Shown here: piece by piece, positions 9,141-17,541 of the stretch
Layout: the number at the start of each line of letters is the position of its first letter
Position numbering within the stretch: position 1 is the first letter of the stretch
Assembly: GCA_030446775.1 (NCBI GenBank)
Contig: JAUJMQ010000010.1
Location: 1-64,000 of the forward strand
Reading direction: 5' to 3'
Origin: Egibacteraceae bacterium
GTDB lineage: Bacteria > Actinomycetota > Nitriliruptoria > Euzebyales > Egibacteraceae
DNA length: 64,000 nucleotides
Made by a program: the position numbers and the translations under genes
Notes under the pieces: generated by a model
Told to the model about the DNA's origin: nothing
The model's database searches: none
Seen by the model: the letters and a program-made list of their open reading frames with translations, nothing else

Positions 9141-9423
9141 CTACCAGCCGCTCTTGTTCGCCATCACGCTCACCACCCGCTCTTGTTGCACCGGGCCGAG
9201 GCCGACAGCCAGCCGCTCTTGTTCGCCATCACGCTCACCACCCGCTCTTGTTGCACCGGGCCGAGCCGACAGCCAACCGCTCTTGTTCGCCATCACGCTC
9301 ACCACCCGCTCTTGTTGCACCGGGCCGAAGCCGACAGCCAACCGCTCTTGTTCGCCATCACGCTCACCACCCGCTCTTGTTGCACCGGGCCGAAGCCGAC
9401 AGCCAACCGCTCTTGTTCGCCAT
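9141..9423 (-). repeat. 65-nt tandem repeat encoding chained NKSGW micro-ORFs
   Basis: There are about four and a half copies of a 65-nt unit (one copy is 64 nt), and each contains the 11-mer CCGCTCTTGTT twice. Read on the minus strand, a unit is ATG, 19 codons and TGA (MANKSGWLSASARCNKSGW), then GCGTG, then the next ATG. The micro-ORFs lie at 9364-9423, 9299-9358, 9170-9229 and 9141-9164 (MANKSGW then TAG). The 64-nt copy lets the ORF starting at 9293 run to 9141. Each stop is 5 nt from the next start. The array follows directly after the peptide gene at 9429-9518, which ends in NRSGW. Whether the units are translated is unproven. Confidence 0.8.
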
Positions 9424-9428
9424 CACGC

Positions 9429-9518
9429 TCACCACCCGCTCCGGTTCGCGGCGCCGGCGCTCATGAGCGCGGCGATGGCGGTCAACATGGAAAGCACGCG
9501 CGGGGAGAACTTGTGCAT
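9429..9518 (-). CDS. short signal-peptide-like protein ending in NRSGW (29 aa)
   Basis: The ATG at 9518 has a strong ribosome site (GGAGGT, 7-8 nt upstream). The protein has a positively charged start (MHKFSPR), a hydrophobic core (VLSMLTAIAALMSA), small residues GAA and the end NRSGW. It therefore looks like a signal peptide whose cleavage after GAA or AGA would leave a penta- or hexapeptide. The same pentapeptide (NKSGW) recurs nine times in the repeat that begins 5 nt after its stop codon. It lies upstream of, and on the same strand as, the kinase/regulator pair, so a secreted signal-peptide precursor is a reasonable guess. It is not recognised from any known family. Confidence 0.5.
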   Translation of the reverse strand: MHKFSPRVLSMLTAIAALMSAGAANRSGW

Positions 9519-9741
9519 GGGAGCTACCTCCAAGGGTGAATACAGCAGGTCGCTCATGGGCCGTCGTACGGCGTCGCGACCGGAAAGAGTGAGCGGGGTG
9601 CAGGGGCCTCGCTCGATCGGATTGTGACATAGCATCCTAACCACGAAAAGTCGACCAGGCCAGCCTGTCTGACTCTGTGTGATCGCAAGATCGACGGAGA
9701 GCAATAGCGCGCTCGCCGCTCGCGTGATATAGGGGCTCGCC

Positions 9742-10116
9742 GTGTCGACTGGCACACTGGCCGTAGTGGGCTCTTATGAATATTTGACGCTGCTGTGCGC
9801 CTGTCTCGTCGTCACCGCGCCGCTGGAGTTGTGGCTCGGCGTGCGGGTCTACCGCCAGGCACTGCGGCTGGGGCTCTCCCTCGGCTGCATGGGCGCAGTC
9901 TTCGTCGGGTGGGATCTGCTGGGCGCCCGCCTCGGGCACTGGGCCTACAACCCGCAGGCCGTCACCGGACTGCGCCTGCTCGGCCTGCCCCTGGAGGAGT
10001 ACCTGTTCTTCGCCGTCGTGCCGCTGTGCGCGATCCTCGCGTACGAAGCGGTCCGGCTCACGCTCGACGGCGTCTCGGCGTGGCTTCGGGCCAGGCGCCC
10101 GGGACGCCGGGCATGA
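9742..10116 (+). CDS. crtYc: lycopene cyclase subunit, CrtYc type
   Basis: A small membrane protein (124 aa) with three hydrophobic helices and the diagnostic PLEEYLFF motif at about residues 86-93. This matches the first subunit of heterodimeric actinobacterial lycopene cyclases, which close beta- or epsilon-rings on lycopene. The GTG at 9742 is the longest start; a GTG at 9766 (GSYEYLTLL) would better match family N-termini. The TGA overlaps an ATG that opens a chain of micro-ORFs leading to the second subunit gene, crtYd. Confidence 0.85.
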   Translation: MSTGTLAVVGSYEYLTLLCACLVVTAPLELWLGVRVYRQALRLGLSLGCMGAVFVGWDLLGARLGHWAYNPQAVTGLRLLGLPLEEYLFFAVVPLCAILAYEAVRLTLDGVSAWLRARRPGRRA

Positions 10117-10257
10117 GCCGCCCGGCGCTTGAGGTGCAGGCGTAGGCCACCGGTGCTTGAGGTGCCAGCGTGAGCCGCCCGGCGTTTGAGGTGCGGGCGT
10201 GAGCCGCCCGGCGCTTGAGGTGCAGGCAGGCCGCCCGGTGCTTGAGGTGCCAGCGTG
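10113..10257 (+). repeat. 28-29-nt tandem repeat of overlapping micro-ORFs between crtYc and crtYd
   Basis: Five imperfect units of the form GTGAGCCGCCCGGCGCTTG plus AGGTGC(A/C)(G/A)GC fill the gap between the two cyclase genes. They create a relay of stop/start overlaps. The crtYc TGA overlaps an ATG (MSRPALEVQA, ends 10145). A GTG at 10170 gives MSRPAFEVRA and ends at 10202. Its TGA overlaps a GTG at 10199 (MSRPALEVQAGRPVLEVPA), whose stop overlaps the crtYd GTG at 10255. Because the unit is not a multiple of three, the frame rotates along the array. Confidence 0.8.
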
Positions 10258-10595
10258 AGGTTCGGCTACACGGTGTTCTGCCTTGTGGCCCTGGGGTTGA
10301 CCTTCGGCCTGGAGCGGATCCTGCGCACCGGGATCTTGCGGGACCGTCGCTTCTGGATCGCGATGGCGATCGTCGGCTTCTTCCAGCTCGTCGTCGACGG
10401 CTGGCTGACGTGCCGGCCGGTGGTGACCTACGACGAGCGTCAGTTCAGTGGGGTGCGCCTGGGCTGCCCCGACGTCACTGGTTCCGGGCGGGGGGCATGC
10501 CGCTGGAGGACCTGCTGTTCGGGTTCGCGATGATCACCCAGGGGCTGATGTGGTGGGTGTGGTGGGGACGGCGGCTGGGCGCGGACGTCGACTGA
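10255..10595 (+). pseudogene. crtYd: lycopene cyclase subunit, CrtYd type, with a single frameshift
   Basis: The first part (from GTG 10255, MRFGYTVFCLVALG to YDERQFSGVRLG) and the second part in another frame (PLEDLLFGFAMITQ, ending WWVWWGRRLGADVD at 10595) together make one CrtYd-like membrane protein with its P-x-E-D motif. The two halves are out of frame by one base, apparently a deletion between about 10455 and 10500. As sequenced, the first frame ends at 10533 without the motif. It may be a true pseudogene or a sequence error; the adjacent fni gene shows the same kind of defect. It would form a heterodimer with CrtYc. Confidence 0.75.
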
Positions 10596-10617
10596 GGGCC
10601 TGTGCCCGGTCAGCGAC

Positions 10618-10660
10618 GTGTGCGTGTGAACCGACCCGTGGCGGTGTCTGGGACGCACAC
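10618..10660. terminator. inverted repeat between convergent crtYd and fni
   Basis: GTGTGCGT (10618-10625) and ACGCACAC (10653-10660) form an 8-bp perfect stem with a long loop in the gap between two convergent genes. It could end transcription in either direction, but there is no T-run. Confidence 0.35.
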
Positions 10661-10680
10661 GCCGGCAGGGCGACCTCCGG

Positions 10681-11705
10681 TCAGGCGAGCAGCTGTGGAC
10701 CGAGGTCGTGGCAGCGGGTCGCGCCGGCGGCCCAGGCGGCGATGCGCAGCTGCTCGGTGAGAACGCCGACCGCCTGCGCCGCCGCGTCGACGCCCTGCGC
10801 CCCCGCCGCCAGCAGTCCCCGAGCCACGCCCGCGATGTCGGCTCCCAGGCACAAACCTTCAACGCGTCGACGCCGTGGCGCAGCCCACCCGACCCGATGA
10901 GCACGACGGCTGCGGCACCGGCGGTGTCCAACGCCGCGCGGGCATCGCGCACGGCCGTGGCAGTCGGCAGTCCCCAGTCCGCGAACGCCAGCGCCACGGC
11001 ACCGGCGCGGTCGTCACGCAGCCCCTCGACGCGCGCCCAGTTCGTGCCGCCCGCCCCGGCCACGTCGACGCCGGCCACGCCCGCCGCCACGACGGCGGTG
11101 ACGTCCCGCGGCGACAGGCCGAAGCCGACCTCCTTGACGACCACGGGCACCGGCAGCGCGTCGCACAGCTCGGCGATCCGCTCCACCAACCCGCCGAACG
11201 TCGTGTCACCGCCCGGCTGCACCGCCTCCTGCACGGCGTTGCAGTGCAGGACGAGCGCGTCGGCCTCGCAGGCCTCGACCAGCCGCCGGCAGTCGTCGGC
11301 GGCGTAGGAGCGCAGCTGGACCGCGCCGAGGTTGGCGAGCAGCAGCACGTCCGGCGCCACGTCGCGGACCCGGAAGCTGGACAGGTCGCCACCCTCGAGC
11401 ACGACCCGGCCCGACCCGAGCCCCACGGCGACCCCGTGGCGCTGCGCCGCGGCGGCCAGTGCCCGGTTGACCGGTCCGGCCTCGCTGACCCCGCCCGTCA
11501 TGCAGGACACGAGCAGCGGCGCGCGCAGGTGACGCCCCCAGCACTCGAGTCCGAGGTCGACGTCCGCGAGGTCGGTCTCGGGCAGCGCCCGCGGCACGAC
11601 GGAGATCTCGTCCAGCCCGGTGCGCAGGGTCGCGAAGCCGACGTCGCCCTCCAGCGACAGCCGCAGGTGGTCGCGCTTGCGCCGCTCGGCGTCGCCGGCG
11701 GTCAC
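10681..11705 (-). pseudogene. fni: type 2 isopentenyl-diphosphate delta-isomerase, with a single frameshift
   Basis: An FMN-dependent enzyme interconverting IPP and DMAPP. From the GTG at 11705 the frame shows RKRDHLRL, the SCMTGG motif, VGLGSGR, PVVVKEVGFGLS and VDVAGAGGTNWARVE. After GGLRHGVDALK (about 10855) the frame is lost. The expected C-terminus (LCLGADIAGVARGLL to DLGPQLLA and TGA at 10681) continues in another frame, which implies one missing base. It therefore reads as a pseudogene, but the intact C-terminus in the neighbouring frame makes a sequence error likely. It is transcribed divergently from dxs, and both serve isoprenoid precursor supply for the carotenoid genes nearby. Confidence 0.8.
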
Positions 11706-11918
11706 CAGCCCACCCCGCCCCGGGCAGGCGGCTCCGGCACGGCAGCTGCGAGCGGCATGCGTCTCTCCTGCTGCCCGCGACGGGACCCGGGCGGGCTGGC
11801 GGGACCGGACCCGGACTGTAGCCCGGCCCGCTGCCGGACCGCCGTACACGCCTCGCGATGGCCGCCACCCCGCAGCGGGCGGTACGTTGGGCCGAACGCC
11901 GACCTCCAGGACGCGCCG

Positions 11919-13796
11919 ATGCTGCTGGACTCGATCGACTCCCCCGCGGACCTCCGCGCGCTGACCAGCGCCCAGCTCGCGACCCTCGCCGAGGAGGTCC
12001 GCACCTTCATCGTCGCCGCGGTCGCCCGCGGCGGCGGCCACCTGGGGTCCAACCTCGGCGTCGTCGAGCTGACGTTCGCGGTGCACCGCGTCTTCGACTC
12101 GCCGCGCGACGCGATCCTGTGGGACACCGGTCACCAGGCCTACGTCCACAAGATCATCACGGGTCGCCGGGACGACTTCGCGCGGCTCAAGCAGGCCGAC
12201 GGCCTGTCCGGGTACCCGTCGCGGGCCGAGTCCGAGCACGACTGGGTCGAGAACAGCCACGCCTCGACGATCCTGAGCTACGCGCACGGCCTCGCCACGG
12301 CCGACGAGGCGCTCGGCCGCCGGCGCAACGTCGTCGCGATCATCGGCGACGGCGCGATGACCGGCGGCATGGCCTACGAGGCGCTGAACAACCTGGGCCA
12401 CAGCGGGCGCCGCGTCGTCATCGTCCTCAACGACAACGGGCGCTCCTACGCCCCGACGGTGTCGCGTCTGGGTGAGAGCCTGTCGATGCTGCGGCTGTCG
12501 CCCTCCTACGTGTCGGCCAGCCGCCGCTGGGAGCGTCGGGCGCGCCGGCTGCCGGGCCCCCTCGGCGGGATCACCCGCTCGTGGATGCGGGGCACCAAGG
12601 CGGCCCTGCGGGAGGCGTTCGAGGAGCCGCCGACGTTCTTCGAGGCCCTCGGCGTCCGCTACAGCGGCCCGATAGACGGCCACGACGTCGCGACCGTGGA
12701 GGAGGCGCTGCGCCGCGCCGCGACCTACGACGGGCCGGTCGTGGTCCACGTCATGACCCAGAAGGGGCGCGGCTACGGCCCCGCGGAGCTCGACGTCGAG
12801 AAGTGCCTCCACGACGTCTCCGCCTTCGATCCCGTCACCGGCCTGTCCCCCGCGACGGACGGCCCGCCCAGCTACACGCAGGTGTTCAGCGACGCGATGA
12901 TGCGCCTGGCCGACGAGCATCCCGAGGTCGTGGCGATCACCGCGGCGATGCCCGGGTCGACCGGCCTGCTGCCGCTGCAGGAGCGGCATCCCGGGCGTGT
13001 CCTCGACATGGGCATCGCCGAGCAGCACGCCGTCACCGCGGCTGCGGGCATGGCGATGGGCGGGCTGCGCCCCGTCGTCACGGTCTACTCGACGTTCTTC
13101 ACGCGCGCCTTCGACCAGGCGAACCTCGACGTCGGCCTGCACGGCCAGCCGGTCGTGTTCGCGCTGGACCGGGCCGGCATCACCGGTGACGACGGCGCCT
13201 CCCACCACGGCGTGCTCGACATGGCGCTGTGCCTGAAGGTCCCCGGGATGACCGTCTTCGCGCCGTCGTCGGCGCAGGAGCTCGAGCTCATGCTCGCCGA
13301 GGCGCTCACCCTCGACGGTCCCGCGGCGGTCCGGTTCCCGAAGGGTCCGGCGCGCGAGGTCGGGCCCGACGCGGTCGGCGCGGGGCTGTCGGCGCGCAGG
13401 GTCCGCGGCGGCACGGACGTCTGCTTCCTCGCCGTCGGCCGCATGCTCGCCGCGGTCGAGGACGCCGCCGCCCAGCTCGGCGAGGATGGGGTGTCGGCCA
13501 CCGTGTGGGACGCGCGGGTCGTCAAGCCGCTCGACCCCGCGATGATCGCCGACGCCGCGGCCCACCCCCTCGTCGTCACCGTCGAGGACGGCACCCGCAT
13601 CGGCGGCGCCGGGGCCGCCATGGCCGACGCGATCGCGGCGCTGGACGAGACGCGCGCGGCCCCCCGCGTGCTGCCGCTGGGCACGCCCGACGCCTACATC
13701 CCGCAGGGCAAGCCCGCCCGGGTCCTCACCGACCTCGGCCTGGACGCCACCGGCATCACCGCCGCGACCCGCAAGGCCCTCGTCCCGCCCCGCTAG
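11919..13796 (+). CDS. dxs: 1-deoxy-D-xylulose-5-phosphate synthase
   Basis: First and rate-limiting enzyme of the MEP isoprenoid pathway. It condenses pyruvate and glyceraldehyde 3-phosphate with ThDP. The 625-aa protein has GGGHLGSNLGVVELT, the ThDP motif GDGAMTGGMAYEALNNLG, LNDNGRSYAPTVSRL, the DMGIAEQHAVT catalytic Glu segment and DRAGITGDDGASHHG. The ATG at 11919 starts the family-typical sequence MLLDSIDSPADLRAL; the open frame upstream of it is non-homologous. A 213-bp divergent intergenic region separates it from fni. It converges on crtB, with a shared hairpin between. Confidence 0.96.
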   Translation: MLLDSIDSPADLRALTSAQLATLAEEVRTFIVAAVARGGGHLGSNLGVVELTFAVHRVFDSPRDAILWDTGHQAYVHKIITGRRDDFARLKQADGLSGYPSRAESEHDWVENSHASTILSYAHGLATADEALGRRRNVVAIIGDGAMTGGMAYEALNNLGHSGRRVVIVLNDNGRSYAPTVSRLGESLSMLRLSPSYVSASRRWERRARRLPGPLGGITRSWMRGTKAALREAFEEPPTFFEALGVRYSGPIDGHDVATVEEALRRAATYDGPVVVHVMTQKGRGYGPAELDVEKCLHDVSAFDPVTGLSPATDGPPSYTQVFSDAMMRLADEHPEVVAITAAMPGSTGLLPLQERHPGRVLDMGIAEQHAVTAAAGMAMGGLRPVVTVYSTFFTRAFDQANLDVGLHGQPVVFALDRAGITGDDGASHHGVLDMALCLKVPGMTVFAPSSAQELELMLAEALTLDGPAAVRFPKGPAREVGPDAVGAGLSARRVRGGTDVCFLAVGRMLAAVEDAAAQLGEDGVSATVWDARVVKPLDPAMIADAAAHPLVVTVEDGTRIGGAGAAMADAIAALDETRAAPRVLPLGTPDAYIPQGKPARVLTDLGLDATGITAATRKALVPPR

Positions 13797-13813
13797 CCCG
13801 CCCCACCCGGGGG

Positions 13814-13854
13814 TGCCGTGGATTGCCTACCGAATCGGTGGTGGATCCACGGCA
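13814..13854. terminator. inverted repeat between convergent dxs and crtB
   Basis: TGCCGTGGAT (13814-13823) pairs perfectly with ATCCACGGCA (13845-13854) around a 21-nt loop. It begins 17 nt after the dxs stop and overlaps the last codons of crtB. It is placed as a bidirectional terminator, although no T-tract follows on either strand. Confidence 0.5.
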
Positions 13855-14819
13855 GCGCGGGTGGGGTGGAGCACCTCGCGGACCGCGACCGCGACCCTGC
13901 GGGGCCCCGGCACGGCGGCCCGGACCGCGAAGACCTGATAGTCGGCGGCCTCGATCGCGTCGAGGATCCCCGCGTAGAGCCGGTGGGCGATGCGGACGCA
14001 CGTCCGGCTCGACGGGGCGAGCATCGCCCAGCCGGCCTCGGCGCGCCGGTACAGCGCCCGCGTCCGGTCGATCTCGAAGGCGAGCAGCCGCCGCATCCCC
14101 GGCGTGACCCGCCTGGCGGCGAAGTCCTCCTCGCCCACGCCGAAGCGGTCGAGATCCTCGCTCGGCAGGTAGATCCGGCCGCGGTCGTAGTCCTCGGCGA
14201 CGTCGCGCAAAAAGTTCGTGAGCTGGAACGCGACGCCGAGGTCCATCGCCCGACCCCGTGCCCCCGGGGTCACCGGCTCCAGCACCGGCAGCATCATCGT
14301 GCCGATGACCGCTGCCGACCCGTGCACGTAGACCGCCAGGTCCGCGAACGTCTCGTAGCGGGCGACGGTGAGGTCCATCGCCATCGACCGCAGGAACGCC
14401 CGCAGGTCGTCGTGGTCGATGCCCAGCTCGCGAACGGTGTGCAGGACGGCCGGCAGGACCGGGTCGTCGGTGACGCCGGTCTCCAGCGACGTCAGGAACG
14501 ACGCCGACCACGACTCCAGCGCCTCCCGGCGCTGCAGCGGGCTCCACGACAGCTCCAGGTGGTCGACGAGGTCGTCGGCGTAGCGGGCGAACCCGTACAG
14601 CGCGTGCACGTGCCGGCGCTTGCGCGCCGGCAGGAAGCGGGTCGCGAAGTAGTAGGTCCGGCCGTGCGCGGCGTTCAGCCGCCGGCACAGCTCGTAGCTC
14701 GTGGCGAGGTCGACGGGTGCCGCGCCGCGGCGGGCGAGCCCCTCGTCGACGATCCGCGTGGACGGCGCCGGGTGTGCATAGCCCCCAGCTCCCCGACCGG
14801 GCGGCCCCGCCCGGCTCAC
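13827..14819 (-). CDS. crtB: phytoene synthase
   Basis: Joins two geranylgeranyl diphosphates head to head into phytoene. The two Asp-rich Mg2+-binding motifs are clear: ARYADDLVD near residue 80 and NFLRDVAEDYDRGRIYLP in the second half. The 330-aa length fits, with a slightly long N-terminus. The GTG at 14819 overlaps the crtI stop codon by 4 nt and has no competing in-frame start nearby, so translational coupling in the order crtE-crtI-crtB is very likely. It is a soluble or membrane-associated enzyme. It converges on dxs. Confidence 0.94.
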   Translation of the reverse strand: MSRAGPPGRGAGGYAHPAPSTRIVDEGLARRGAAPVDLATSYELCRRLNAAHGRTYYFATRFLPARKRRHVHALYGFARYADDLVDHLELSWSPLQRREALESWSASFLTSLETGVTDDPVLPAVLHTVRELGIDHDDLRAFLRSMAMDLTVARYETFADLAVYVHGSAAVIGTMMLPVLEPVTPGARGRAMDLGVAFQLTNFLRDVAEDYDRGRIYLPSEDLDRFGVGEEDFAARRVTPGMRRLLAFEIDRTRALYRRAEAGWAMLAPSSRTCVRIAHRLYAGILDAIEAADYQVFAVRAAVPGPRRVAVAVREVLHPTRAAVDPPPIR

Positions 14820-16336
14820 GTGCGCGCTCCGACCGGCGACGGCAGGCCCAGCATCCCGGTGACCCGCTGCGCGGCGAGCTTGCCCGACACGAGCACCATC
14901 GGCACGCCGACGCCGGGGGTGGTCCCCGACCCTGCGAACACGACGCCCGCGACCTTGGGCGCGACGTTGGCCGGACGGAACGGCCCCGTCTGGGCGAAGG
15001 AGTGGGACGCCGCGAACGGCGTGCCCGCCGCCATCCCCTGACGGGCCCAGTCCTGCGGCGTGACCACCTCGCTGACGGCGACGGTCGCGGACACGTCGCC
15101 GTAGCCGGCCGCGCTCAGCCGCCGCAGCGCCGCGTCGAGCTCGCGGGGTGCCTGCGCGTCCCAGTTCAGCATGCTGCCGCGCAGGTTGGGTGTGGGCAGC
15201 AGGTAGAAGCCCACCGTTCCCCCGTCGGGGGCCATCGCCGGCTCGCTGACCGTCGGCACGGTCAGGAACCACGACGGGTCGCGCTGCAGCCGTCCGGCGA
15301 GGATGTCGTCGAAGGACTCGGCGTAGTCCTGCGCGAAGTGGATGTTGTGGTGCGCCGCCCCGGCGAGCCGGGCCCGCAGCCCGAGATGGACCACGACGCA
15401 CGAGGGCGAGTAGCGCAGCCGGCGGACTCGCCGTGGGGTCGTCTCCTCGGGCAGCAGGTCGCGGTAGGCGACCGGCAGGTCGGGGTTGAGCACGACGGCG
15501 TCGCATCCGAAGCGCTCGCCGCCCGCCGCGCGGACGGCGACGGCCCGCCCCCCGACGACCTCCACCCGCTCGACCGGCGTGGACAGGCGCAGGTCGACGC
15601 CGGCGCGCACCGCGAGGTCGGCCAGCCCGCGGCTGACCGCGTGGATGCCCCCGTCCGGGAAGTAGACCCCGGCGATCGCGTCCATGTAGGCGATGACGGC
15701 GTACACGCCGAGCGCCTCGTAGGGGCTCATGCCGGCGTACATCGCCTGAAAGGTGAACAGCCGCACCATGCGCCAGTCGGTCAGGAACGACGACACGAGC
15801 GGCATCATCCTGCGGAACCCACCGAGGCGGGCGAGGCGCGCGATCCGCACGGGACGGGCGAGATCGACAGGCGAGTCGAAGTTGGTGTCGATGAAGCCGT
15901 CGTACTCGGCCTCGTACAGCGCCTTCAGGTGCGCGGCGAAGCGCACGAACCGTGACGCCTCGGCGGGACCGCACACGTCGCGGACCTCGGCCTGCATGGC
16001 CTCGACACTGCCGCGGATCCGCAGCACCGAGCCGTCGTGGAACACCGCGCGGTAGGCCGGGTCGAGCCGGCGCAGGGTCAACGCGTCCGCCATCGACTCA
16101 CCGGCCAGCGCGTAGAGCTCGGCCACGAGCGCCGGCATCGTCAGGACGGACGGCCCGGTGTCGAACTCGAAGCCGTCCCGGCTCAGGCGTCCCGCCCGCC
16201 CGCCCGGCCGGTCCGCGCGCTCGAGCACGGTGACCGCGACCCCTGCGGTCGCCAGGCGGATCGCCGCGGCCAGCCCGCCCAGACCCGCGCCGACGACCAC
16301 GACCCGGCGGGCGCCGGGACCGGCGACGGCGCTCAC
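14816..16336 (-). CDS. crtI: phytoene desaturase
   Basis: A 506-aa FAD-dependent desaturase converting phytoene to lycopene (or neurosporene). The N-terminal dinucleotide site is VVVVGAGLGGLAAAIRLA and is followed by LERADRPGGRAG. The C-terminal family signature runs VVFAGSGTTPGVGVPMVLVSGKLAAQRV. The GTG at 16336 overlaps the crtE stop, and its own stop overlaps the crtB start. It lies in the middle of the carotenoid run whose product feeds the CrtYc/CrtYd cyclase about 5 kb away. Confidence 0.95.
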   Translation of the reverse strand: MSAVAGPGARRVVVVGAGLGGLAAAIRLATAGVAVTVLERADRPGGRAGRLSRDGFEFDTGPSVLTMPALVAELYALAGESMADALTLRRLDPAYRAVFHDGSVLRIRGSVEAMQAEVRDVCGPAEASRFVRFAAHLKALYEAEYDGFIDTNFDSPVDLARPVRIARLARLGGFRRMMPLVSSFLTDWRMVRLFTFQAMYAGMSPYEALGVYAVIAYMDAIAGVYFPDGGIHAVSRGLADLAVRAGVDLRLSTPVERVEVVGGRAVAVRAAGGERFGCDAVVLNPDLPVAYRDLLPEETTPRRVRRLRYSPSCVVVHLGLRARLAGAAHHNIHFAQDYAESFDDILAGRLQRDPSWFLTVPTVSEPAMAPDGGTVGFYLLPTPNLRGSMLNWDAQAPRELDAALRRLSAAGYGDVSATVAVSEVVTPQDWARQGMAAGTPFAASHSFAQTGPFRPANVAPKVAGVVFAGSGTTPGVGVPMVLVSGKLAAQRVTGMLGLPSPVGART

Positions 16337-17541
16337 ACCGAGCGGAACGCGGCCAGGTCGGCCAGCTCGGACAGCGCCGCCCGCGCCGGCTCCGGCAGCC
16401 GGCCCGCCGCCCGGCAGGCGGTTTCCTGCTGCCCGGCCAGCATCCGCTCGACGGCGTCGAGCGCCCCGCACGACACGATCGCCTCTCGCGCGCGGTCGGC
16501 GCCTGCCTCGTCGAGGTCGGGGTTGCCCAGCGCCGCGCCGACCACCGCCCGCACCTCGCGGGTGCCCAGCTGCAACGCGCGCAGGACCAGCACGGTCCGC
16601 TTGCCGCCCCGCAGGTCCTCCAGCGCCCCCTTGCCGGTCACGGCGGGGTCGCCGAACAGCCCGAGGATGTCGTCGCGGAGCTGGAAGGCGAGGCCGACCG
16701 CGTCGCCGTAGGCGCACAGCGCCTGATCCAGCAGCGGGTCGGTGCCGACGATGGCGGCACCCAGCTGCAGCGGCCGCGTGACCGTGTAGCGCCCCGACTT
16801 GAGCAACGCGACCCGCCGGGCGTCGACCTCCGTCGCGGTCGTCAGGCCGGCCAGACGCAGGTCGAGGTACTGCCCGGCCATCACCTCCACGCGCAGCGCC
16901 CCGAACACGCGCCGCGCGCGCTCGATGGCGTCGGGCGGCAGGTCGGCCTCGTCGAGCAGCTGGTCGGCCCACACGAACGCGAGGTCGCCGGCGAGGATCG
17001 CCCCGCCGACCCCGAACCAGCCGGCGTCGCCGCTCAGCCCCTCCGCGCCGTGGGTGCCCGCGAGCGACACGTGGGCGGCGGGGCGGCCGCGCCGCTCGGC
17101 GGAGCGGTCCATGACGTCGTCGTGGATGAGCGCGAAGGTGTGCAGCAGCTGGACCGCGGCGGCGGGCACGGTGACGCCATCGTCGTGCGGCGCCCCGGTC
17201 GCGCGGTGACCCCAGTAGACGAACGCGGGCCGCAGGCCCTTGCCGCCGGTCGCGACGAGATCGGCGACCGCCGCGCCCACGGGCCGCAGCGCCGGGTCGA
17301 GCTGCTCGAGCTCGGCCACCCGTTCGGCGAGGAACCCGGTCAGCAGCCGGTCGACGGGCCCGACGACGTCGTCGAGGACCCACAGCCCGTCAGCGCCGCG
17401 ACCGAGGTCGCTGTCGCGGCCTCGCCCAAGGTCCGGGGCGGCGGCCAGGTCGGAGGAAGTCGTCGAGCCCAGCGTCGTGCCCCTGTCGCGGTCGGCGCGC
17501 CCCGCACCTCCACAGCGCGGCGCAGGCCACCCTACCGTCAC
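16333..17541 (-). CDS. crtE: polyprenyl (geranylgeranyl) diphosphate synthase
   Basis: An all-helical prenyltransferase elongating allylic diphosphates with IPP, presumably making GGPP for CrtB. The first Asp-rich motif is IHDDVMDRS and the second is QLRDDILGLFGD. The GGKGLRP segment and KSGRYTVTRPLQLG are also present. The 402-aa length includes an extra N-terminus of about 45 low-complexity residues. The only in-frame start there is the GTG at 17541, which overlaps the gatB stop by 4 nt, so carotenoid synthesis is translationally coupled to gatCAB. GGPP versus another chain length is inferred from context. Confidence 0.9.
   Translation of the reverse strand: MTVGWPAPRCGGAGRADRDRGTTLGSTTSSDLAAAPDLGRGRDSDLGRGADGLWVLDDVVGPVDRLLTGFLAERVAELEQLDPALRPVGAAVADLVATGGKGLRPAFVYWGHRATGAPHDDGVTVPAAAVQLLHTFALIHDDVMDRSAERRGRPAAHVSLAGTHGAEGLSGDAGWFGVGGAILAGDLAFVWADQLLDEADLPPDAIERARRVFGALRVEVMAGQYLDLRLAGLTTATEVDARRVALLKSGRYTVTRPLQLGAAIVGTDPLLDQALCAYGDAVGLAFQLRDDILGLFGDPAVTGKGALEDLRGGKRTVLVLRALQLGTREVRAVVGAALGNPDLDEAGADRAREAIVSCGALDAVERMLAGQQETACRAAGRLPEPARAALSELADLAAFRSV

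Noticed and set aside
9141-9423. CRISPR array
   Set aside because: The units are identical end to end; there are no unique spacers.
9154-9627. Plus-strand ORFs across the 65-nt repeat (RSCSPSRSPPA-type repeats)
   Set aside because: A 65-nt GC-rich repeat without plus-strand stops is open in rotating frames by its nature. There is no ribosome site, and the minus-strand reading has starts, stops and a signal peptide.
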